From Tetrastigma voinierianum (Eukaryota; Streptophyta; Magnoliopsida; Vitales; Vitaceae), in NCBI GenBank assembly GCA_016808115.1, contig JAEQBH010003872.1, positions 310,001 to 374,000 on the forward strand: a stretch of 64,000 nucleotides of DNA, written 5' to 3'. A model generated the notes under the pieces. It was not told the origin of the DNA, did no database searches, and saw nothing but the letters and a program-made list of their open reading frames with translations. The position numbers were made by a program, and so were the translations under genes. How positions within the stretch are numbered: the stretch's first letter is position 1; each line of letters begins with the position of its first letter. Positions 11,233 to 22,444 of this stretch are shown in pieces.

Positions 11233-13378
11233 TGTAAAGGAACAGAAATTCAGTTTACGGAATAAAGGCAAAATAGTAATTTGATTACTAAATTATAATT
11301 TGGTTTAAAAATCCGTAATTAATTCTCTAGATCTCGGATGGCCAAAAGCAGTTATGCAGATTGGAATCTTCGCGAAATCTAGTTATGCATAAAAATTTCG
11401 CAGACACTAGAGACAATCGGAGTCGACACGTTTTGAGGCATCGCGGTTTGGGTCATAAATGTCGATTTTGATGCGAAGAAAGGCACATATAGCATGCTCA
11501 TATACCATAAAAGCGTAGGTAAGTGTGAATTAGACTGATCGAGGTAGTCTTGAATATAGGTCTGGTAAAGGGACGTAAATGTCATTTTTGGAATGTTAAT
11601 GAAATTTAAATAATGAAAAACGAAATAGTCTTTCATCTTAACACCGCCTCAAATGGGAGACAAAAAACGTGAAATTCATTTTCTTGATGGAGTAGGCTTC
11701 AATGGAGTTTTAAGAGAGAGAAGGTCTTCGCTATATACGAAATAAGCAGCGATCGGATCGTTTAGTTTCGACGAGCAAGAAGGGAAAACGTTCTCACAGC
11801 GGGCAGTGCAGCGTGAATGGGTTTCTGAGTTTTGACAACTCCAAGAGGTGGGATTTTCTCCTACTTGAGTTTCCTCCCGTTTAAATGTTTTACAAATGTT
11901 TCGGTTGAATGAGGCGAGTGAGAGGCCGTTTGATCAGATCGAAAACTTGGGACCGAATTTATAAATTTTGAGAGAAAAGTGGGTGACGAAGTGTTGCTCC
12001 GCAGGTACATTAGAAATTTGTTTAGTGCATTTGTCTGTTTGTGTATTAGATGCTTGTTTTGGTATGCATTGGTAGGGAATGCGTGGGGGTGGATTCATGA
12101 GTTCCACAAAGGTGACTTGAACGATTTATGATTACCGGGGAATAATGCAAGGGTTTCACTATTCTCAAAATAGTGTTCTAAGAATATATTTTAATTGAAA
12201 TTATGTGTTTGGTTAAGTAATTCGAATCGAATTGTATTAATTTTGAACATTATTGAAAGAGGCTAATTTTGATGTGAAATGATGATTACATAACATGTTT
12301 GTGTGATTTGAATTTTTATCTTAGTATATTCATGTTTTATATATTTGCATGTGATTAGAATGAATTGGGCTTGGCATACATGCGTCCATATGCCTTTGGA
12401 ACATCCTAGGAATATAGGAGTTAGTGCATGAGGCAGAGTCACAGAAATAAGGTTCGGAGGAATTTAGTCTAAATGTAGATTATCGGAGGGTAGTCAAACT
12501 AAATAATATATCCAGCGTCGGAGGCGACCCGGTTGATATTTGTGGCGGGTAGTCGCGACTAAATAATATATCGGCCCAGTCGGAGCGGCCCGAGTTGATA
12601 TTTATTCATCGAAGAGGTAGTCCCTGAGCTAAATAATATATCAGCCGTCGGACGGCCCGGTTGATATTTATTAACGGAAATTAGTCGCGAAGCAAATAAT
12701 ATATATCAATCGTCGGAGCCCCGATTGATATATATTCATGGGAGGATTATCGTATGTATAATGATCTCATACAGGCTTAGGCGAGAGTGTGAGAGGAGAG
12801 TCGATGAGGACTCGGGATGCAGTTGATCATGTAGACGTTGAGTAGGATCATGCATTTGCGTGTGTGTTTACTTTGGAACATTGCACTGCGCTCGGGTGGT
12901 GGAGTAGCCCGCCAGGGCGATTCTCCCTCTTGAGCTTTAGCTCGCCCAGTGGTGGGATCCCCCTTTTCTGGTCACAGGGGCGTGCGAGGGACGAGTTAGA
13001 TCATGAAGTTATGTATTAGAAGAAAGCCGAGTTGTGGCTTTGATGTATACATGTATTAGAATTCTCTAATTTTAATGTATGTATTGTATAAGAGTAAAAA
13101 CATATTAACTCTTGTAACTATTGGGTATATAGTTGGATTCATAGTCGGCATGTATGTGAAATCTTTATTATGGGCCCCAGTGGCCATGTGGATATATAAT
13201 GCATATATTGGGCTGTTTGGGACAGTATATCTGAATGTATTTTTGGGTAGAGCTCCCAGTACAAAGGAGACTGCGCGATTTTTCCTAAGGAGTGGCGTCG
13301 GGTAAACCGGCCCTCCACTTGTATTCCATGAGTTGAAGCGGGTAGTCAACGGACCCCGGAGTTTGGGGCGTCACGACA
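11233..13378 (+). repeat. 5' LTR of element B
   Basis: Starts TGTAAAGGAACAGAAATT and ends GGGGCGTCACGACA. Aligns over its whole length with 18647-20750: shared landmarks include CTCTAGATCTCGGAT, GTTTAAATGTTTTACAAATG and ACATGTATTA(G)AATTCTCT. Both copies carry the same four-unit repeat. Confidence 0.75.
12491..12745 (+). repeat. Four-copy ~64-bp repeat in the 5' LTR of B, each copy with inverted arms
   Basis: Units start TAGTC at 12491, 12550, 12618 and 12682. Each contains AAATAATATATC, then a GC-rich GTCGGAG...CCCGG core, then TTGATATTTATT, so the flanks of the core are inverted copies able to pair. The matching array in the 3' LTR is at 19896-20140. Its position in an LTR suggests regulatory repeats; that function is inferred. 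Confidence 0.8.
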
Positions 13379-13398
13379 GTATCAGGCTTAGGTATACG
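13379..13398 (+). other. Primer-binding-like site of element B
   Basis: GTATCAGGCTTAGG directly follows the CA end of the 5' LTR. It resembles the initiator-methionine tRNA complement TGGTATCAGAGC used by many plant LTR retrotransposons, with a base missing and others changed. Confidence 0.5.
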
Positions 13399-15146
13399 AA
13401 TACCTAGGGAGCTCGGGTTTGGGTATCCATCACCACTAGGTGGTTTGATGTTGAGTTTAGGTATGGGATTACCTAGGAAAATCACGGGACAAAACTAGGA
13501 CACTACGTGCACGTGTGTTGATGTGTTTTGTGTGATTTTGTGAATTATTGATGATTGGTGTGTACCGGGTCATGTTGTGTTTAGTGTACTTGAGCTGTTT
13601 TATATGTCTTGAATCGTATGTGCTTGATTACTTATGGATGTGATAGAAAATATTTAGAAAAATATTTTTGAGTAGTACAATGTGTAAAAATTTGGAAATG
13701 AAAATGAAGAAAATAAATTTTTATAAATTTATTGGATGAGAATGAAATGGAAGAAAATAAATTTTATAAATTTATTTGAATGGAGAAAATTTTCGGTGAA
13801 AAGCTGGAAAAAGAAAATAAATTTTGTATTGTTTAGTTGCTTGAGGTAGAAATAATTTTCTAAGGTTTTATGGGGTGTAAATTTTTAAAAGTAGGGTTAA
13901 ATAAATTTTTTATAAATTTATTTGAGTGTTAAGAGTATGAAAAATGATTTTAGTGATTTTAGAAATTTTCGATTTAAAATAAATTGAAAAAAATCCATTT
14001 ATAATGAAAAAACGAAAAAAATTTTGAGCAAAAAATTTTTTTGATGGGCTCTTGCCAGTTGTATTAATGAGAGAAAGAAAAAAATTTGTATTGCAAGAGA
14101 GTTTGTATTGCAGGGAATAAGGTTGTGAGATTGTATTGCAAGGTGAGTGTATTGGCTTAGGCGTACGGGAGGGTGGGAAGGGCGGGGGTTATGTATGTGT
14201 CTGGCCTTGGGTGTTCACCGGCATGAGATAGGAGGCACTGTGTCCTGAGGAGACGACCCGGTTGTGTCTGCTGGCAGAGGCTGGCGGCTGGCCTTGGCGC
14301 GTGTTGGGCGGCTGGGCGGCGGGCGTGCGACCGGCGTTTGAGCGTGCGTGGGGCCTTGTGGCGAGGCTGCGAGGCGTGGGCGCTCGAAGCGCTGATGGCG
14401 GCGGAAGCCGCGTATGGCTAAGAGCGCGCAGCCTTGGCAATAGCCTTGAGCCTTGGCGATACCAACGTCGCCTTATGGCCTTATGGCTGGCGCCACAATG
14501 CGCCTTGAAACCTGGCCGGCTAAGCGTAAGCGTAGATAGAGTCTGCGGCCCCGAAACCCAGCTGAAGCGATTTTAATTACCGCTATGCACGCTTCGGTCG
14601 TTTCGGTTTTGAACGATTCGACTTCAGTATTTCTGATCGCCAAATAATTTCTTGTTCATTTGTAAAATAAATTTTTCAAAAAAAATATTTATTAAATTCA
14701 AATAAAATCAAATAAAATTTTTAAAAAAATAAAATTTTTCAAAAATAAATTTTTTTGAGAAATAAAAATTTAAAATTGAAAACATATTTTAAACAGCGAA
14801 ATTGATTGCGTATACCTTTGGGTTATGTATGATTAAGTGTCTGAAATTTGTGGTTATGCCTTAGAATGCGTAATTGATTACAACTCTGTAGTTGGAAATC
14901 ATGATTCTTGTGATGGTGTGTAGAAGATTATATGCATAATGTGATGCATTATAGGAAAAATAATTGAATGCTAGGTTAGGGCCAGGCCAGGCCTTAGGAT
15001 TTGGATCTTGAGCGGGTGGTTGGAATTTGCGCTACTTAGGAAATGAGCGGTCGGTTTCGTGGTTGTTAGAATCCCCATTAGCGTGTACATTGCTAGTTAA
15101 TTGAAATGAAAGTTAAATGATTCTTGTTGCCGCGAAAATTGTGTAA
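13399..15146 (+). other. Leader of element B, non-coding
   Basis: 13650-14040 is AT-rich with repeated AAATAAATTTTTATAAATTTATT, shared with element C (26200-26300). 14080-14160 has repeats of TTTGTATTGCAAGAGAG type, possibly a decayed form of the GTCGCGAC repeat of related elements. 14170-14580 is GC-rich; the open frame across 14262-14576 has no domain and is probably a composition effect. Confidence 0.55.
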
Positions 15147-15560
15147 ATGGCTAGTAGAGGGCGAGGGCGTAAGGCGTCCACGAATGCGATCGAGACACCG
15201 CGATTATTCGATCGCGAAGCCTTTGAAATTTGTAGGTAATGGCCGAATGCTATAACGCGGGCTAAAAGTATAGCATGTAAGCCGGGAAGATCCTAGTAAC
15301 CTCCCGAGGTTTTAGGCGTATCATCTTCGACATTCACGGGGAAAGGATTCGATGTTTAGTAGGCAATTTGGATTCATCTCTGAAACAGAAAGTGTTAGAA
15401 GTATGGAGATTACCTGCGCGACCGGAGATTAAGGCTAGGCTGCGTTCTAGCTAAGTGAGGCCTTGAATATGGTGGAAATGGGCAAGGACACTCCTAGAGA
15501 CCTTAGAGGAGGCGGATTATGCGTGAGTTCTCCTATGGATTAGGCGAGAATAGGTATGAT
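15147..15560 (+). pseudogene. gag N-terminal fragment, element B
   Basis: ATG at 15147 opens a basic Arg/Gly-rich start (MASRGRGRK). The same start is readable on the minus strand in element E at 46328 (MASRG). Downstream, CGACATTCACGGG and ATGGTGGAAATGGG(G)CAAGGAC also occur in element C (27038 and 27171), in the part of gag that normally holds the retrotransposon capsid domain. Gag forms the virus-like particle that packages element RNA. Several frame breaks are present. Confidence 0.6.
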
Positions 15561-15982
15561 ATATCGAGGTTGCGAGTTAAGTCTCGGGGACTACTCCACC
15601 GGTGGACACAGTATCATGGACATGTCGAGTTCGAGTCAAATCCACGAGGATGGATTGGCGGCGACTTACGAAGTCATTATCGATTGTGGCCCGCGGGGAG
15701 AGTTACTGCCTACACGTAGGATGGTGTTTGTGTGGTATTTCAGGGGGACATACATGATATTTTGCCGAGACGGTGCTCCTGTGAGTCCAAGTGTCGGGGG
15801 ACGGTTCAGCGAGGTTGCTGTGACCTTACCTGAAAGGAGTGAGGTGAACCGACTTGAATCCACGCCAGTGATTAAAATCATGGATCATCTTTCGGATGAC
15901 TACAGGCCACCTCGCGTAGGGATGTAGACTTGGTGTTAGGTTACCACTAAACCATTTCACCCATCTACATGACTCGCATAGG

Positions 15983-16655
15983 ATGGCAGAGTTGAGTTGC
16001 GGGAACTTCGAGTCGATTAAAGGCTCTTTGGGCCAGGGATTCATTAGGTAGAGCACTTCACCATGGGGCGCTAGGTTCACAGTTGCGAAGAAGAAGGGAA
16101 AGATCCTTTATTTGTACGTGTATAAGCGATTGAGCAGGGGGTTATAATCGAAATCGGTACCTATTCTGCAGGAGTGATGAGTTATTTGACGTTGAGAGAA
16201 CGCGAGAGTCTACTTGAGATGAACGCCCATGGCGGTTACCATCAATAAGTTAGGGGAGACAAATATCCCTAAGACGGCGTTTAGGACGCATTATGGACAC
16301 TTTGAGTTTACGGTGAGGCCTTTGGATTGATGAATGCGCCCGTGATTCCATGAACCTCATGCGTAGGGTGTTCTGACCTTATACGAATCGGTTGGCCGTA
16401 GTCTTCGTGGATGATATTTTGATATACTCGGTCGGAGTGGGAGCGTAGGTATCACTTGAGGATTATTATGCTTGATTCTTGAAAGACCATCGGTTATCAC
16501 GCTAAGTTCGATCGTCCAGAGTTTTGAAACTGCGAGGTGAGATTTTTTGGGACACATGGTGTCGGCTTGAAGTCGACACAGAAAAGGTTGAGCGGTGTTG
16601 AGTTAGGAGGAAATAGGATCAATCTGAGATACATAGTTTCTTGGGATTGGCTAGG
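15983..16655 (+). pseudogene. Reverse transcriptase fragment, element B
   Basis: Reads in broken frames. A start like MAELRELR (15983), a (W)GARF...KKKGK segment (16066-16110), IPKTAFRTHYGHFEF (16267-16311) and the catalytic motif VFVDDILIYS (16401-16430) are visible, ending in FLGLARYYER (~16640). These are the ordered landmarks of Ty3/gypsy RT. A stretch between the KKK segment and IPKTAF is shortened. RT copies element RNA into DNA in the particle; here it is inactivated by stops and indels. Confidence 0.75.
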
Positions 16656-16659
16656 TATT

Positions 16660-16900
16660 ACGAGAGACACGAGAATGGGCTGAAGTTGTCCATTAGGGAC
16701 AGGATCGTAGAACTTCGCCTACGGGATATGGACTCCATGGTTGGGACAGTCCTGACCATAGAGAGAGAAATCGAGGATACTTGGAACACTCGGGATAAGG
16801 GTGTTGGTAGCTAGAGGGAGGATCAGTTTTCTCCTAGTTCGAAGATCGGAAGACTTACGCTTCACACTAGTTTGGGACCAGAGTGGGATTCCAGGCATGA
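16660..16900 (+). pseudogene. gag C-terminal fragment, out of order, element B
   Basis: After the RT end, HENGLKLSIRDRIV and REIEDT are readable (16668-16775). They match ENG at ~27410 and the EREIED-like GAGAGAGATCGAGGAT at 27494 of element C, where they directly follow the gag N-terminal part. In B they follow RT instead, so gag is split by the RT segment. Confidence 0.55.
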
Positions 16901-17404
16901 GTGGCGGGATTTCCCACGAAACGGGGATCCCAGACTTTGGGACATCTCGATCCAGTTGGCCGTAGGGCGGGAAGCCTCGATTCATTCCTCCCACACAAAT
17001 GCGGGTCGGAAGGAGCTAGTTTGGTGCAGGGTGCTGTCTGAGCACTCTCGGCAGCCTGAATTGGCCAAGGGGCGAAGTGGGTCGAGTCGGGGATAGATCG
17101 GGGTTACGCGACGGGCGAGTGGTGAACTTAGGGTGAGTGCACGCCCTATTGGTTGCGATGTCGGGCTTGACATGGATGAGTTAATGACCATCGAGTTATT
17201 GATGGTGAGACCTAGGTCGGGTTGTCATACTAGGCCTGACATTGGATTTGGAAAAGCTAGAGGTTAAGGCCTTTGGAAGTAGGTATAGATGTTCTTCCCA
17301 CTAGGGTGTAGGGTGAGGATTGACATTAAGTCGGGTTATGAGTGAGAGATCTCTCACGGTCTGCTCATGGTGGACCCGGGATGAGTATCACAATATGGCA
17401 TTGT

Positions 17405-17710
17405 GTGTTCGTGTACCACCGGTAACATCGCGTCGAGTCGAGATTGTGGGTGCACAATATGGTCATTCACCACTCTTGGTGAGTGTGGGTTGAGTTTGTC
17501 TTTAGGACCACGTCCAATGAAGACTCATAGTTGAATTAGGAAATGTAAGAGGCTCGAAGTGTAAACCAAAGAGTTATGTAATCGAGATGAAAGCACACGG
17601 TCAGGATATCACATAGACTTAGAGTTGAGTGTTAAGTCGGGAAGTGACGAGGTTTGGATACCCTTGGAAATTGCATTGGGTGTTGAAATTTGGCGAATCT
17701 CGGTATGGGG
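17405..17710 (+). repeat. LTR A-like block inside element B
   Basis: GACATCGCGTCGAGTCG, TTCACCACTCTTGGTGA and GTTGAGTTTGTCTTTAG match solo LTR A at 10957-11035, and the part from GTTGAGTG to GGATACCC matches LTR A at 20850-20895. Element C has the same block at 28237-28980. It lies upstream of integrase where RT and RNase H would be expected. Confidence 0.6.
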
Positions 17711-17919
17711 GATGTCGATTCCATGACATGGATAGTTAATGGTCCATTGGATTGTCGGCGATAGTGACCTTAGGAAGATTGTTTTCAGTAAGGGTTGTGT
17801 GGGGTTATCGTTGTGCGGATTATATACATCATACAGGACACGAGGAGCATCGTCTGGGTTATAAGGGTAGAGTTAATTGCCCTTAGTGGGTCGCCTACAA
17901 CCATGGTCATCGGTAGTAT

Positions 17920-18520
17920 CGGAATGGCACCATATGAGGCATTGTATGGGAGGCCGTGAATCAGGATTATCGGACCCGAGGTGGAAGAGGAACTCCCATC
18001 GGCAGTTTTGATCTAGTGAGACATCTCTTAGGAAGGTGAGGCAGAGTATGATGGCGATCTTCTCACGACTCGGAGCGCGATGAAGAGCTAATGCTAATGT
18101 GTGATGCGACCCTTAGAGTTCGAGGTTGGTGATCGTTTCCTTAAAGGAGTGAATCCTAAAGGAGATTCGGGTTCGAGGCGACGTGGGAAGCTATCGCCGA
18201 GGTTTCTTGGACCTTTCGAGATGCTCGGAGGGATGAGCACGATCGGCGTCTTAGGTTCAGGCGTTGCAGCCTGACATGTCATGTGTCCATGAGGTATTTC
18301 CACGTCTCGGGCTCGAAATATACTCGAGATCGACTCATGTGATGGATTGGGGACGGTGAGGTTGACGGATGAGACCTTTGAGGAGGACGGTGTGCATTGT
18401 TGATAGCGAAGTGATCGGGTTTCGCGGCCTTAGAAAGCGGTGAGATAAAATGTTGGTACTATGGAGCCTTGGGTGGGGTACGTGAAGCGAGGACACGATG
18501 CGGAATATCCGCCGTGTTTA
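17920..18520 (+). pseudogene. Integrase C-terminal region, element B
   Basis: GMAPYEALYGRP (17921-17956) is the conserved segment following the integrase core in Ty3/gypsy elements. RRGKLSPRFLGPFEMLG (18178-18230) is the GPF/Y module. Then come VHEVF (18287) and the Tekay-type tail readable as WYYGAL...REDTM. Integrase joins element DNA to the host genome. The N-terminal zinc finger and most of the catalytic core are not recognisable. Stops and indels interrupt the frame. Confidence 0.7.
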
Positions 18521-18633
18521 GGATGAAGGTGCGTGGTTGGTCGTTTAAAACTTTTAAGTATTGGATTTACCTCTGTTAAGTCGTGTTGCATATGCATCAG
18601 GTGATATGATTATCGAGAATTTGGGACGAAATT

Positions 18634-18646
18634 CGCTGGAGGAGAA
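18634..18646 (+). other. Polypurine tract, element B
   Basis: CGCTGGAGGAGAA directly before the TG of the 3' LTR at 18647. The preceding GGGACGAAATTC is the usual context in this group (also AACGAAATCTTT at 29910 in C). Confidence 0.6.
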
Positions 18647-20750
18647 TGTAAGACAGAAATTCCAGTTTACGGAATAAGGGCAAAATAATGTTTGATTCTT
18701 AGAATTGTAATTTCGGTTAAAAATGGTAATTAGTGCTCTAGATCTCGGATAATGAAAGCGGATTATGCCGGGTTGCAATTGGATCTTCTCAGCGAAATCT
18801 AGTTAGCACATAAAAATTCCTTGAGCACCACGGGACAGGTCGGGTCGTACGTTTTCGAGACATCAGCGGTTTGGAGTCGTCAAATCGATTTTTCGATGCT
18901 AAGAAAGACACGTATAAGCATGTACTCATGTACCATAAAGTGATATGAGTAGAGAAATAATGAAATTGGACGGCCAGGAAGTCTGAATATCGATTACAGT
19001 AAGAGGACGTAAATATCGTTTTTGGAATGTTAATGAGCTAAATGACAAAAGAGCAAATAGTGCTCATCTTGGCTCCATGAATGGGAGACAAAAACGTGAA
19101 ATTCATTTTCTTGATGCGGAGTGGGCTTGATGGAGTTTCTAGAGAGAGAAGGTCTTCTTTCTCTGAGAAATACAACGTCGGGCCGGATTGGACCGACCAG
19201 ACAGAAGGAAAAATTCTGCGCGAGCAGGCTACTCGTGGACCCGGGTTCTGAGTTTTGACAACTCAAGAGGTAGAATTTTCTCCCTACTTGAGTTTTACTC
19301 CCGTTTAAATGTTTTACAAATGTTTCGGTTGAATGAAATTTGTGAGAATTCGTTTGATCCCGGTCCCAAACTTAGGACGAATTTATAAATTTTGAGAGAG
19401 AAAGTGGAACGGCCGTGACTGCTCCACGACTGCGATAGGGCTGTTTAGTGCATTTTGTCTATTTGTGTATTAGATGCTTGTTTTGGTATGCATTGGGCCG
19501 AGAATGGCGGTGGATTGCGGGTTCACAAGGTGAACCGTTGATTTGTGATTTTTCGAGAATAGTAACCAAGGGTTTCACTATTCTCGAAATAGTGTTCTAA
19601 AATATATTTAGGTGAAATTATGTGTTTGGTTAAGTAATTCGAATCGGGTGCTTGTGTTTGAACATTAGCCGAAGAGCTAATTTTGATGTGTGAAATGATG
19701 ATTACATAACATGTTTGTGATTTAATTTTTATGCGAGTATATTCATGTTTATATATTTGCATGTGATTAGGCGAATTAGGCGGCATACATGCATTCCATA
19801 TGCCTTTGGGAGCGTCTAGGAATATAGGAGTTAGTGCATGAGGCAGTCTAGAGAAACAAGGTTCGGAGGTGGTCAAAATGTAGATTATCGAGGAGTAGTC
19901 AAACTAAATAATATATCAGCAGTCGGAGCGACCCGGTTGATATTTATTCATCGAGGGTAGTCACAAACTAAATAATATATCAGCAGAGTCGGGCTTGTGA
20001 TTGATATTTATTCATCGGAGGGTAGTCCTGACTGATATTATATCAGCGGAGTGGATGGCCCGGTTGATATTTATTCTTCGAGTAGTCCACAAACAAATAA
20101 TATATATCATCGTCGGAGCGGCCCGATTGATATATATTCATGGTGTCAGCTAATAATATAATAATTCTCATACGAGGCTTGGCGGGTGTGAGAAGTCGAT
20201 GAGGACTCGGGATGCGAGTTGATCGTAGACATTCAGAGTAGGATCATGCATTTTCTTGAATGTGTGTTTGCTGGAACATTAGCACTCGGGTGTTGATGGC
20301 CAGCAGGCGATTCTCTGCGAGCTTTGGCTCACCCTAGTCGTGGGATCCCACTGGTACGGGGAGCGTGCGAGACAGTTCGATCATGAAGTTGTATTAGAGA
20401 AGAAAGCCCAGGGTTGTGGCTTTGATGTATACATGTATTAAATTCTCTAATTTTAATGTATGTATTTATATGAAACAAAACATATTAACTCTTGTAACTG
20501 TGGGTATATAGTTGGATTCATAGTCGGCATGTATGTAGAAGTCTTGTATGGAGCCCCAGTGGCCATATTGGATATATATTGCATATATTGAATTTGTTTT
20601 GGGGACCCGGTATATGCGGTACTATTTTGGGTAGAGCTCACTTGCAAAGGAGACTGCGGTGCTCTAAAAGTGGCGTCGGGTAAGCGGAGCCTCCGTATGT
20701 ATTCATGTAGTTGGCGGTCGAATCAACCGGACCCCGGTTTAGGCGTCCTG
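18647..20750 (+). repeat. 3' LTR of element B
   Basis: Starts TGTAAGACAGAAATTCC. Colinear with the 5' LTR; end placed near AGGCGTC at 20741-20750 but blurred by indels. Includes the four-unit repeat at 19896-20140 (TAGTC starts at 19896, 19958, 20023, 20082). Confidence 0.7.
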
Positions 20751-21528
20751 GTGCTATACGAAAAGTTACGTATGGGTGTTAAAGACATGGTGCAATCCAG
20801 AAAAGTTCTATTGCCCAGAGAAAACACGGTCATGTTCATCACTTGTTTAGAGTTGAGTGATAGGAGTGGGGATTGACTTAGGGGATGGTTACCCGATGGC
20901 AAGAATTGCCTTAGGTGTTAGTGGCCGATAAGGCTCGGTAGTTAGGTGTCATTGGCATTCTGGGTTACAATTTGTACTTGGCATAGGCATGTGAGGAGTC
21001 GATGGAGTGACTCGGGGTATGGAGCATAGAAAACATCTTTAGTACATGATATAAATCATTTCAGGTACGCATCATAAATTGTATGGAATGTGGATGTTGG
21101 GATGTGTCATTGCATGTGCATTTTAGGTAGGGAGTAATACACAGCACGAAAAATTCAGCAATGGGCATTGCTCGTAATAGAGGAAAATTATTTCGGTCTG
21201 AAAGGTATTGCGAGACGACGCTCATGGGGCGTGTTATGAAGCGGGCGGGCCGTGGCCTTGGCACCATGTTTTGTGTATATATTATAGCAGAACTAGTTTT
21301 AATATATGTATTGCATTAGAGTGATCGATAACTCTTGGCTTGTCGTATCCCGATTGGTTATGTTTTGATGAGTATGGATGTATGGACAAGAAATGATCAT
21401 TTTTACTCATGTATGGGTCTTATGATATGAGACACACAAGTTTCTGCAGGTTGATGGGTTGTCAACGGGACCCCCGGGTTACATCCGTGACTTATAGAAG
21501 ATTTCAGGTGGAAATTAGGGATGCTACA

Positions 21529-21585
21529 CGGTCTTCAACATGAAAAGACCATTGAGTTTTAATTCCTGCAAGTTTGGGAATAAAC
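21529..21585 (-). pseudogene. 5' end of the split LRR exon
   Basis: On the minus strand, a 3' splice site TTGTAG is followed by a frame reading LFPNLQELKLNGLFMLK, a clear leucine-rich repeat. It corresponds to the start of the intact exon at 61103 (SFRILSELNLNDLSMLKM). The rest of the exon lies at 9775-9960, across LTR A. Confidence 0.65.
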
Positions 21586-22444
21586 CTACAACAAAGACAC
21601 AATTAAAATCTTACCATCATCCATCATAAATTTATGATATATACAAAAATATTCCTTAAACATAATTCATTAATCTCAAATATTCATCTTTTCTTTGTCA
21701 TCGCTTAAGTATAGGAGTTCTGAGAAACTTTTGCAAATCAATGTAAAAAGAATCATTTTCATGAGTCAGGTCATGAAACTTTAGTTGACAAGCGATCATT
21801 CATTCTTTGTCTTTTATCATAGATATGTTTGATAGCAAATCATTTATTATTTCATATTAAATCAAACACATCCTTGTGATTCATTTTTTAAAAATTATTT
21901 TCAGGTTAAAAAGTTGAAAATTTATAGGATTGATTTTGTTGTTATTGTAGTTATTTTCCTCACAATATTATTTCTATTTCTTTATAAATCTTCAAAACCT
22001 AAGAACTTTTTAAAGTCTCTTATTCAATTTGGATTTATTTTAATAATTTTATGTGTAGTTTTGGTTTTTTTTTTTTCTCCAGAAGTTAGTTATTTAGGGA
22101 ATAAGATAAATAATTTTATTCACGCTATACTAAAAATAAAACCTTACTAAAATCTGGCATACAAATAAACCAATAGCCATTCATTTTATCTTCATTCTAC
22201 ATCTAAAAATTATTAAATCCAATTAATTTCATTTGGTTGGCTTTTCTTGTTAATCATATATATATTTTTTTTATAAAACTTATAAATTATTATTAATATT
22301 TTAAGAATTTTTATTCAACCTAGACTTTTATCAAATATCCATAAATAAAATAATATAATAAATTCTCTTCTCGTCTTTATATTATCTCCTTTTTTTAATG
22401 ATATAATATCTCCTTTTAATATGTATAAGGTGAAATATAATAAT
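21586..22444. other. AT-rich DNA paralogous to 61104-63230, no gene
   Basis: Matches include TTTATTATTTCATATTAAATC at 21841 (61298 in the right copy), CATAAGAACTTTTTAA-like at 22000 (61452) and TTTTTATTCAACCTA at 22308 (63119). These look like intron or 3'-flank of the LRR gene family. The frame at 21914-22150 is hydrophobic low-complexity and has no support as a gene. Confidence 0.6.

Larger units (their letters stand above)
11233..20750 (+). mobile_element. Element B: Tekay/Del-like Ty3-gypsy chromovirus, rearranged and non-functional
   Basis: Two related ~2.1-kb LTRs (11233-13378 and 18647-20750) flank 5.3 kb of interior. A primer-binding-like site follows the 5' LTR and a purine tract precedes the 3' LTR. 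Recognisable pieces are gag N-terminus, reverse transcriptase, gag C-terminus, an LTR-derived block and integrase C-terminus, all on the plus strand and all frame-broken. RT before IN is the Ty3/gypsy order. The long LTRs, the integrase end and the IN-adjacent tail fit the Tekay/Del lineage (family knowledge; no search run). The gag halves are out of order around RT. B sits inside solo LTR A and is therefore younger than A. Confidence 0.75.
9961..21528 (+). mobile_element. Solo LTR A (Tekay-like family), interrupted by element B
   Basis: Starts TGTAAGACCCGAGAAA at 9961, nearly the same as the LTR starts at 29934 and 18647, and ends GGATGCTACA at 21528. NBS-LRR exon sequence abuts both ends. 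Removing element B leaves about 2.05 kb (9961-11232 and 20751-21528), about the LTR length of B and C, with no internal domains, so it is a solo LTR. No clean 5-bp target duplication is visible (TTCGT left, CGGTC right). Its middle includes a block (GACATCGCGTCGAGTCG at 10958) also found inside B and C. Confidence 0.65.

Noticed and set aside
14262..14576. 104-codon Arg/Ala/Gly-rich frame in the leader of element B
   Set aside because: GC-rich repeats (GCCTTGG-like) explain the lack of stops; no gag similarity and the related elements do not keep it.
21914..22150. 78-codon hydrophobic frame resembling a small membrane protein
   Set aside because: Lies in AT-rich DNA paralogous to 61300-61500, where the frame is not kept.
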